Below, one piece after another: positions 47,601-53,358 of a stretch of DNA of 64,000 nucleotides (position 1 is the stretch's first letter; the number at the start of each line of letters is the position of its first letter). Location: NCBI RefSeq assembly GCF_013200955.2, contig NZ_CP053697.2, positions 2,728,001 to 2,792,000 on the forward strand. The letters run 5' to 3'. The notes under the pieces are model-generated. The model did not search any database and was not told the origin of the DNA. It worked only from the letters and a program-made list of their open reading frames with translations. The translations under genes were made by a program, and so were the position numbers. Source of the stretch: Pseudomonas campi. Lineage in GTDB: Bacteria; Pseudomonadota; Gammaproteobacteria; Pseudomonadales; Pseudomonadaceae.

Positions 47601-48404
47601 CCGGAAGAGATGAATCCGTTGTCGGCACGGGTCTGGCGCGAGTCCCTGGCCCTGCAGGACAGCGGCTTGGATCAACACCAGGCACGTAAACAGGCCGGCT
47701 GGCGGGTGTTTGGCTCGAAACCGGGGGCCTATGGTGCGGGCGTGCAGAACGCCATCGACGAACGCCTGTGGCAAACCCGCGCGGACCTGGCCGAGGTCTA
47801 CCTGAACTGGGGCGGCTACGCCTACGGCCAGGGCGCCGAGGGCACGCCGGCGCGCGCGCAGTTCGCCGAGCGCCTGGTGCAGCTGCAGGCGGTGCTGCAC
47901 AACCAGGACAACCGCGAGCACGACATCCTCGATTCCAACGACTACTACCAGTTCCAGGGCGGCATGCTGGCGGCGGTGGAAACCCTGCGCGGCGCCAAGG
48001 TGGCCAGCTACCACGGCGACAACAGCCAGCCGGAGACCCCGCGCATCCGCAGCCTCAAGCAGGAACTGGCCCGCGTGGTACGCGCCCGCGCGGCCAACCC
48101 GAAGTGGATCGAAGGCATGAAGCGCCACGGCTACAAGGGCGCCTTCGAGCTGGCGGCGACCATCGACTACCTGTTTGCCTTCGACGCCACCAGCGAGCTG
48201 GTCGACGACCACCAGTACGCTTTGCTCACCAATGCCTACCTGCTCGATCGCGATACACGCGACTTTATCCAGCAGCACAACCCCGGCGCCCTGCAGGACA
48301 TCCTCGAACGCCTGCTCGAAGCCCAGCAGCGCGGCCTCTGGCAGAACCCCGGCGAATACCGCGCGGCGCTGGAAAACCTGCTGCTGGATAGCGAGGAATC
48401 ATGA
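44670..48404 (+). CDS. cobN: Cobaltochelatase large subunit CobN
   Basis: The large, corrin- and cobalt-binding subunit of the ATP-dependent aerobic cobaltochelatase. It inserts cobalt into hydrogenobyrinic acid a,c-diamide. The 1244-residue length and motifs such as HVGKHGNLEWLPGKSVGL and FIVNDPGEGAQAKRRTQAVI are those of CobN/ChlH. A Glu/Asp-rich region and a conserved C-terminal KRHGYKGAFELAATIDYLFA are present. The ribosome binding site is weak, perhaps because a REPIN occupies the spacer after cobW. No CobS or CobT follow; a ChlD-type locus does. Confidence 0.96.
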   Translation: MHLLRTQPGSQLPADSIADLQQTPAELVILCTGDSHLSLLAEVARSLPEDFPSLRLASPAQLGNHASVDFYVEQVLQHAKVILTSVHGGVSYWRYGIERLVELAGRGARLILVPGDDSPDPELSALGNVPSDDSQRLWQYLRQGGVDNAQQFFHCLASLYLQRDYPWQEPRALPRVALYHPQQAAASLDRWRADWQPGWPVAALLFYRTHVQAANTAFVDTFCARLQAQGLNPLPIAVASLKEAACLAQVEDWLDAAEASVILNTTGFAMSNPEAPELRPFRRDIPVLQAICALANQEQWQASAQGLGSRDLAMHIALPELDGRLITQPISFKGLAWRSERSQSDVVCYHAHLPGMDFVAELARNWCELARRPNADKRIALVLANYPTRDGRIGNGVGLDTPAAALNILTALKQQGYPVADLPDSGTALIHQLLGGVTNDLDNLDLRPCAQSLALDDYRRCFAALPEANQQAVRERWGEPQQDPMFRSGRLMIAGRRFGLTFVGIQPARGYQLDAAAVYHDPDLVPPHGYLAFYFWLRHSFAANALIHVGKHGNLEWLPGKSVGLSEQCWPSALLGPLPNIYPFIVNDPGEGAQAKRRTQAVIIDHLMPPLTRAESYGPLRDLERLADEYYEASQLDLRRAIELRGEILQKVREASLDRELGLQLNDDPDSWLPQLDAYLCNLKESQIRDGLHVFGESPAGQLRRDTLLALLRIPRGDGQGGNASLLRALAQDLRLAFDPLDCQMAEPWSGPRPAVLAELSSDPWRSLGDSRERLELLALQLIGNPDFPAIGPASALILIELRQRIAPLLDACGPAEIAGLLAALDGRFVPAGPSGAPSRGRLDVLPTGRNFFSMDVRNLPTPTAWRIGVQSAERLLERHLQDEGDHLRQLGLSVWGTATMRTGGDDIAQALALLGVRPVWQAGSQRVERFEVLPLEQLGRPRVDVTLRVSGFFRDAFSNLIRLFDDAVQAVVDLDEPEEMNPLSARVWRESLALQDSGLDQHQARKQAGWRVFGSKPGAYGAGVQNAIDERLWQTRADLAEVYLNWGGYAYGQGAEGTPARAQFAERLVQLQAVLHNQDNREHDILDSNDYYQFQGGMLAAVETLRGAKVASYHGDNSQPETPRIRSLKQELARVVRARAANPKWIEGMKRHGYKGAFELAATIDYLFAFDATSELVDDHQYALLTNAYLLDRDTRDFIQQHNPGALQDILERLLEAQQRGLWQNPGEYRAALENLLLDSEES

Positions 48405-48444
48405 CCACCCCGCCAATCCCCGTAGCCCGGACGCACGCTCTTCT

Positions 48445-48671
48445 CCCCTCGCCCATTTATGGGAGAGGGGCCGGGGGAGAGGGCCGTCCGTACACAGGGA
48501 CAACCGAGTGGGCCGACAGCCTCTTCCACCCTCTCCCCAACCCTCTCCCGCAAGCGGGAGAGGGAGCACAGGCCCGTAGCCCGGATGCAATCCGGGGAGA
48601 TGGCGATGGGCAACCCCGGATTGCATCCGGGCTACAAAGCTTTTCTCCCCTCGCCCATAAATGGGCGAGGG
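48445..48671. repeat. Repeat cluster between cobN and chlD
   Basis: The 298-base gap holds almost only repeats. There are three hairpins of the CCCCTC...GAGGGG type (48445-48470, 48541-48564 and 48647-48671) and one REPIN of the GTAGCCCGGATG family. The REPIN has 21-base perfect arms at 48576-48596 and 48615-48635 and an 18-base spacer. A truncated GTAGCCCGGA also occurs at 48422. I see no gene in the gap. The hairpins may attenuate transcription from cobN into chlD. Confidence 0.88.
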
Positions 48672-48702
48672 AGCAAAACACCCCGCACACGCAGGAATCG
48701 CC

Positions 48703-49722
48703 ATGACCGACCACCACTTCCCCCTCGCCGCCGTAGTCGGCGCCGATGACCTCAAGCTGGCCCTGTGCCTGGTGGCCGTCGACCCGGCCATCGGCGGGGT
48801 GCTGATCGAAGGGCCGCGCGGCATGGCCAAGTCGACCCTGGCCCGCGGCCTGGCCGAGCTGCTGCCCAGCGGCCATTTCGTCACCCTGCCGCTGGGCGCC
48901 AGCGAGGAACGCATCGTCGGCACCCTCGACCTGGACGCCGCCCTCGGTGAAGGCCGCGCGCAGTTCTGCCCCGGCCTGCTGAGCAAGGCCGATGGCGGCG
49001 TGCTGTATGTCGACGAGGTCAACCTGCTGCCGGATCACCTGGTCGACCTGCTGCTGGATGCCGCCGCCAGCGGGGTCAACCATATCGAGCGCGACGGCAT
49101 CTCCCATCGGCACAGCGCGCGCTTCGTGCTGATCGGCACCATGAACGGCGAGGAAGGCGAGCTGCGCCCGCAACTGCTCGACCGCTTCGGCCTCAACCTG
49201 GCCCTGGACGGCCAGCCGCAACCGGCCCAGCGCGCCGAGATCATGCGCCGCCGTCTGGCCTTCGACAGCGACCCGCAGGCCTTCCTGCACAGCTGGGCCG
49301 ATGCCCAGAACGAGCTGCGCAGCCGCTGCCTGAGCGCCCGCGAGCGCCTGGCCGCGATCCCCCTGGATGACGCCGCGCTGGAGGCAATCGCCCAGCGCTG
49401 CTTCGCCGCCGGGGTCGACGGCCTGCGCGCCGACCTGGTCTGGTTGCGCGCCGCCCGCGCCCATGCGGCCTGGCGCGGCGCCGCACAGATCGAGGAAATC
49501 GACATCGACACGGTGGCCGACTTCGTCCTGCGCCATCGCCGCCGCCCTGCTCCGCCGGCCCAAGCGCCACAGCAACAACAGCCGCCCCAACAGCAGCCAC
49601 CCGCGCCAATCCCGGCCACCAGCGAACAAGCCCAGAGCGACGGCCAATGGGGCGAACTGCCTGCCCAGCCCCAGGCCATGGGCGAACGGCGCGAACCGCC
49701 GCGCTGGGCAAAAAAGCCCTGA
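48703..49722 (+). CDS. chlD: Chelatase AAA+ subunit, zero-frame product of chlD
   Basis: A 339-residue AAA+ ATPase of the BchI/ChlI/ChlD type that powers metal insertion by CobN. It has Walker A GPRGMAKST (residues 37-45), SEERIVGTLDLDAALGEG, Walker B GGVLYVDEVNLL (98-109), and LRPQLLDRFGLNL with the Arg finger. It ends in a Pro/Gln-rich linker (PPAQAPQQQQPPQQQPPAPI), which belongs to ChlD-type medium subunits rather than ChlI. The reading frame stops (TGA 49720-49722) six bases after an in-phase A AAA AAG. The ATG at 48703 has AGGAATC upstream. This short form could serve as the small subunit. Confidence 0.9.
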   Translation: MTDHHFPLAAVVGADDLKLALCLVAVDPAIGGVLIEGPRGMAKSTLARGLAELLPSGHFVTLPLGASEERIVGTLDLDAALGEGRAQFCPGLLSKADGGVLYVDEVNLLPDHLVDLLLDAAASGVNHIERDGISHRHSARFVLIGTMNGEEGELRPQLLDRFGLNLALDGQPQPAQRAEIMRRRLAFDSDPQAFLHSWADAQNELRSRCLSARERLAAIPLDDAALEAIAQRCFAAGVDGLRADLVWLRAARAHAAWRGAAQIEEIDIDTVADFVLRHRRRPAPPAQAPQQQQPPQQQPPAPIPATSEQAQSDGQWGELPAQPQAMGERREPPRWAKKP

Positions 49723-50414
49723 GCATCCGCCCGCGCCAGCCCCTCGGCGCGGATGCCAGACAAAAACCGGGCAGCCTGAGTGGCGGGCGCAGTGGCGCCA
49801 GCCGCAGCGGCCTGCTGGGCGCCATCGACTGGCCGGCGACCCTGATCAAGGGCCGCCCGCGTAGCCGTCAGGACCTGATACGCCGCCCGCGCAGCGCGCA
49901 ACCCACTGAACTCTGGCTGGTGATAGTCGATGCCTCCGCCTCGACCCGCCGGGGTGGCGCCCTGAGCCAGGCCAAGGGCCTGCTTGCCGAGCTGTTCGAT
50001 GCGGCCTACCGCCAGCGCGCGCGCTTGGCCCTGCTGCACGCCACCGGCACACAACCGCGCTGGCTGTGGCAGGGGCAGAAAAGCTCCAGCGCCCTGCGCG
50101 ACTGGCTCGACCAGCTCGGCGCCGGCGGCGGCACCCCGCTGCTCGAAGCCCTGCAACAGGCCGCGCAGTGGCAGGCCCGGCGCCAGCGCCGACAACCGGG
50201 CGAACAGCAGCGCCTGCTGATCCTCACCGACGGCCGCCTGCGCGACTGGCCCACCCTGCCCGCCAGCCAGTGCCCGGTGCTGCTGGTGGATATCGAACGC
50301 ACACCGGTGCGCCTCGGCCGCGCCCACCTACTGGCCAGCGAGCTGGGCGCCGACTACCGCCATATCGACTCGCTGGCGCCCAGCGCCAAACCTCACACCT
50401 GGAACACACCATGA
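49647..50414 (+). CDS. chlD: von Willebrand A part of the chelatase medium subunit (-1 frame of chlD)
   Basis: This open frame lies one base back (-1) from the AAA+ frame and overlaps its end. From the slip point it encodes 232 residues, starting ALSIRPRQPLGADARQ, with a basic linker and a vWA domain whose MIDAS residues are intact: DASAST, GGGTPLLEAL and LTDGRLRD. The in-frame ATG at 49647 has no ribosome binding site and would start inside the linker, so independent translation looks poor. Joined by a -1 shift at 49710-49716 it gives a 570-residue AAA+/linker/vWA protein, the layout and approximate size of ChlD/BchD. Its stop overlaps the cobF start (ATGA). Confidence 0.85.
   Translation: MGRTACPAPGHGRTARTAALGKKALSIRPRQPLGADARQKPGSLSGGRSGASRSGLLGAIDWPATLIKGRPRSRQDLIRRPRSAQPTELWLVIVDASASTRRGGALSQAKGLLAELFDAAYRQRARLALLHATGTQPRWLWQGQKSSSALRDWLDQLGAGGGTPLLEALQQAAQWQARRQRRQPGEQQRLLILTDGRLRDWPTLPASQCPVLLVDIERTPVRLGRAHLLASELGADYRHIDSLAPSAKPHTWNTP
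49710..49756 (+). promoter_or_regulatory. Probable programmed -1 ribosomal frameshift signal
   Basis: The heptamer A AAA AAG (49710-49716) lies in the phase needed for a -1 slip (GCA AAA AAG CCC TGA in the zero frame). Six bases later, just past the zero-frame stop, an 8-base perfect stem GCATCCGC/GCGGATGC (49723-49730 and 49749-49756) begins. An inner GCC/GGC pair or a CGCGCC/GGCGCG alternative extends it. The same heptamer and spacing are known from dnaX. I saw no strong Shine-Dalgarno-like enhancer upstream. Confidence 0.82.
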
Positions 50415-51178
50415 AAGAACTGCTGCTGGTCGGCATCGGTGCCGGCGACCCCGACTACATCACCATGCAGGCGCTCAAGGCGCTGCGCCGCGCCGACGTG
50501 ATCTTCCTGCTCGACAAGGGTCCGGCCAAGCACAAGCTCAACGCCCTGCGCCGAGAAATCTGCACCCGCTACCTCGACGGCCACACGCCGCGCTTCGCCG
50601 AAGGCCTGCAGCCGGAACGCGAGCGCGATGCCGCCGACTACCGCGCCAGCGTCGACGAGCTGAACCGCGACAAGCAGGCGGTGTTCAAGCAGCTGATCGA
50701 CGAACAAATGGCCGACGGCGAGGTCGCCGCCTTTATGGTCTGGGGCGACCCCTCGCTGTACGACAGCAGCATCCGCATCGTCGAGGCCATCGCCGCTGCG
50801 CGCGGCGACCTGCGCTTCGAAGTGATCCCCGGCATCACCAGCCTGCAGGCCCTCACCGCTCGACACCGCGTGCCGCTCAACAGCATCGGCCGCGCCGTGG
50901 AAATCACCACCGGCCGCCTGCTCGCCGAGGGCTGGCCGCAGGGTGTGGACAGCGTGGCGGTGATGCTCGACGCCAAGGACAGCTACCTGCGCTTTGTTGG
51001 GCAGGGGCTGCATATCTATTGGGGCGCGTATGTGGGGACGGCGGATGAGATTTTGATTGCCGGGCCGCTGGATGAAGTGGCGGAGCGCATAGCGGCGACT
51101 CGTGCGCAGGCGCGGGAGAGGAATGGGTGGATTATGGATAGCTACCTGCTGAGGAAGGCCGAGTCAGCGGATAACTGA
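50411..51178 (+). CDS. cobF: Precorrin-6A synthase (deacetylating)
   Basis: It methylates C1 of precorrin-5 and releases acetate from the ring, the ring-contraction step specific to the oxygen-dependent pathway. The 255-residue tetrapyrrole methylase opens MKELLLVGIGAGDPDYITMQ and has MVWGDPSLYDSSIRIVE and FEVIPGITSLQALTAR. Its ATG overlaps the vWA stop by four bases, so it is the last gene of the cobW-cobN-chlD-cobF operon. The final 150 bases are less GC-rich than the rest. Confidence 0.95.
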   Translation: MKELLLVGIGAGDPDYITMQALKALRRADVIFLLDKGPAKHKLNALRREICTRYLDGHTPRFAEGLQPERERDAADYRASVDELNRDKQAVFKQLIDEQMADGEVAAFMVWGDPSLYDSSIRIVEAIAAARGDLRFEVIPGITSLQALTARHRVPLNSIGRAVEITTGRLLAEGWPQGVDSVAVMLDAKDSYLRFVGQGLHIYWGAYVGTADEILIAGPLDEVAERIAATRAQARERNGWIMDSYLLRKAESADN

Positions 51179-51311
51179 ACAATTCGAGCAAGGTTGCTTT
51201 CGCCACATAGATTCCAATGACAACTGGCAACGAAACGAGGGGCGGCTCGCTCCTAGGGAAGGCAGACGTATATATTTGACCTCAACATATTCTGTCCAAG
51301 GGAGCTGTTCG

Positions 51312-52082
51312 ATGAAGCGATGTTGGGCTAGCGCTTTAGGCGGCTGCAATACCATGTCGGGGGAGCATGTCTTCAGTAACTCCATATTCAAGGCTGGCTG
51401 CGGGTGCCCTCCGTTAATTATGGGGGTCGAACGGATTCGAAATGGAGAGCCTACTGCCAACGCGGAGAAGGCAAATATCCTATGCCGACACCATAATTCC
51501 ATGCTCAGTCCACTGGATGCGGTTGCTGGAAAAATATCTTTATTTCAAGCAAGAGCCAACGATGAAAGTTTCAATGAAGCTCTCTATGTCGAGGGGGAGC
51601 TTCTTGAACGGTGGCTGCTCAAGACGGTTATCAACAATGCGGTAGCAGGTTGGATGGGGCCTAAAAAGTGGCTGCCGGTTCCGGACGTGGTATCTGCGAT
51701 TTTTGGGCATAGCCCAATACCTGACGGTATTGGCTTATACAGTGTTGAGGGAGTCGATCCACTGCATAAACCGGCTGGAGGTATTAGTGCCATGCCAGTT
51801 TTCCTAGACTATGAGCGGCAGCTACTCGGAGGAGCCTATATCTCTATCAATGGGATGCCACTATTTGCGGCCTTTGATACTGAGTTAGCCACCCGACTGG
51901 AAGCAGGAAATATGCCTAAGTTGAAACAACGATTCTCACCTTCGGGGTTGAAGCATTTGTATCATCCGGGGGCGATAGTCATATCGAGAAATCGGGGACA
52001 GCCAGTCGTGTTAGGGCTGAGCTGGAAAGGTATTTTGCGCTTCGCTGACGGCACAACAGTAGCGTTCCCTCCCGAGAGATGA
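51312..52082 (+). CDS. Orphan protein with HNH/treble-clef-like Cys/His motifs
   Basis: I do not recognise a named family. The 256-residue protein has an N-terminal Cys/His pattern: CWASALGGCNTMSGEHVFSN, then NILCRHHNSMLSPLD. That is a Cys pair, a GEH, and a later C-R-H-H-N, which is like a zinc treble clef or HNH nuclease core. The rest has no signal peptide or membrane helix. AGGGAG stands 7 bases before the ATG at 51312. Codon use and base composition are clearly more AT-rich than all neighbours, and a repeat-dense stretch follows, so it looks horizontally acquired. Defence or mobile-element cargo is possible but unproven. Confidence 0.6.
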   Translation: MKRCWASALGGCNTMSGEHVFSNSIFKAGCGCPPLIMGVERIRNGEPTANAEKANILCRHHNSMLSPLDAVAGKISLFQARANDESFNEALYVEGELLERWLLKTVINNAVAGWMGPKKWLPVPDVVSAIFGHSPIPDGIGLYSVEGVDPLHKPAGGISAMPVFLDYERQLLGGAYISINGMPLFAAFDTELATRLEAGNMPKLKQRFSPSGLKHLYHPGAIVISRNRGQPVVLGLSWKGILRFADGTTVAFPPER

Positions 52083-52154
52083 AGTGACCGCCCCTAGCCG
52101 AAAGCTGACGAGTCCCGGCCAAATTGGGCAGAACGCCCCCATCATTACTTACCA

Positions 52155-52425
52155 TCACGTCGCTTTTCGCCCTTACGGCGAGTCACTTTCTCTTTGCACG
52201 CGCAAAGAGAAAGTAACCAAAGAGAAAGCGCGCCCGACATCCGGGTTTCGCTGCGCGAAACTCCCCTCCCTCCGGTGTCGCTCCGGGGGCCGGCTTACAA
52301 GGGCCGTCCCTGGCCCTTTAAGCCTCTCGCCGCATCCATGCGGCTCGTCCCCCTACGCAACACCTCCACTCGGCCTCCTGACGGGGTTCGGGCTCCGAGT
52401 TGCTTGTTAGTTCTTCTTGCCGCTT
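52155..52425. repeat. Long noncoding repeat with 13-base hairpin
   Basis: After the orphan gene comes a GC-rich stretch. It includes a perfect 13-base hairpin, ACTTTCTCTTTGC at 52185-52197 and its complement at 52202-52214, and then a Cys/Ser/Pro-coding-like but frameless tract to about 52425. I recall near-identical DNA scattered in many Pseudomonas and Xanthomonas genomes, often misannotated as small hypothetical proteins. Limits are approximate, and no gene is supported from 52083 to 52907. Confidence 0.6.
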
Positions 52426-52432
52426 CGCGGAT

Positions 52433-52568
52433 GATCGTTCCCACGCTCCGCGTGGGAATGCCGCCTTCGACGCTCCTGCGTCCACCCGCTGCCTTGTACC
52501 GGCCAACAGCTCTGTGACGCAGAGCGCCACGGGCTTGGCTCCCACGCGGAGCGTGGGAGCCATCGAAA
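52433..52568. repeat. 136-base dispersed repeat, copy 1
   Basis: Begins GATCGTTCCCACGCTCCGCG and ends GTGGGAGCCATCGAAA, with CCCACGC...GCGTGGG palindromes at both ends in opposite orientation. It matches 52704-52839 over its whole length with about four differences. Confidence 0.9.
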
Positions 52569-52578
52569 CCTTCAGCAG

Positions 52579-52673
52579 GTAGCCCGGATGTCCACGGTGG
52601 AAAACGCTTCGCGGTTTTCCACCCTACGCATAGGTCAGCTTTTGTAGGGTGGACAACGCGAAGCTTGTCCACC
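52579..52673. repeat. Chimeric and partial REP elements
   Basis: At 52579-52627 a GTAGCCCGGATG half (the 16084 family) runs straight into GGTGGAAAACGC...TTTTCCACCCTAC, a palindromic end of the GTAGGGTGGA family. A further GTAGGGTGGACAACGC...TTGTCCACC hairpin is at 52644-52673. They fill the space between the two 136-base repeats. Confidence 0.75.
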
Positions 52674-52703
52674 AATTGCACACATTGTCAGGCAACTCCA
52701 ATT

Positions 52704-52839
52704 GATCGTTCCCACGCTCCGCGTGGGAATGCCGCCTTCGACGCTCCTGCGTCCACTCGCTGCTTTGTACCGGCCAACAGCTCTGTGACGCAGAGCGTCA
52801 CGGGCTGGGCTCCCACGCGGAGCGTGGGAGCCATCGAAA
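52704..52839. repeat. 136-base dispersed repeat, copy 2
   Basis: A direct repeat of 52433-52568, about 97 percent identical by eye, with differences near 52757, 52764, 52798 and 52808. It ends 68 bases before the GFA-family gene. Confidence 0.9.
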
Positions 52840-52907
52840 TCGTGCATGGACGCCCGCCGGGGTTCGTTGTAAAGATTCCCAGTGCTTGATGTTAGAGGAG
52901 ACGCAGC

Positions 52908-53300
52908 ATGGAGCGATTCACGGGCGGTTGCCTGTGCGGCAACGTTTGCATCGTCGCGTCGGGACGGCCCTATCGGGTCGGCCTGTGTCACTGCCTCGAC
53001 TGCCGCAAGCATCACGGCAGCCTTTTTCACGCTTCCGCGATATTCCCGCAGGATGCGGTGACGATCGAGGGCGAAACACGCGACTACGCCGGGCGTTTTT
53101 TCTGTCCGCGCTGCGGCTCGTCCGTTTTCGCCCGCAGCGCCGACGAAATCGAAGTGAACCTGGGGGCCCTGGATGCTCCCGACCAACTGATGCCCACCTA
53201 CGAAAGCTGGATCATCCGGCGCGAGTCCTGGTTGCCGCCGTTTCCGCTAGCCAGACGGTACGAGCGCGATCGTGACGCCAGCAGTCGCTTCGAGGAGTAG
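52908..53300 (+). CDS. GFA-family (glutathione-dependent formaldehyde-activating-like) protein
   Basis: A 130-residue zinc protein of the Mss4-like GFA family. It has the Cys pattern GGCLCGNVCIVASG, LCHCLDCRKHHGSLF and the late FCPRCGSSVF, which form the structural and catalytic zinc sites. Despite the family name, a formaldehyde-related role is not established for most members. AGAGGAG precedes the ATG. It stands alone after the repeat stretch and converges with the amidase gene. Confidence 0.88.
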   Translation: MERFTGGCLCGNVCIVASGRPYRVGLCHCLDCRKHHGSLFHASAIFPQDAVTIEGETRDYAGRFFCPRCGSSVFARSADEIEVNLGALDAPDQLMPTYESWIIRRESWLPPFPLARRYERDRDASSRFEE

Positions 53301-53358
53301 CCGGCACGCGCCAGCGGGTGGGCATCGCGGCGCGCTTGCCCACCCACCCAGCTAGAGG

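Noticed and set aside
45990..48278. A 762-codon open frame on the minus strand
   Set aside because: Antisense shadow of cobN, with no recognisable domain.
49647..49722. The AAA+/vWA frame change as a sequencing error
   Set aside because: An in-phase slippery heptamer, a correctly spaced stem-loop and intact domains on both sides are better explained by programmed frameshifting. An error in the A run cannot be excluded without reads.
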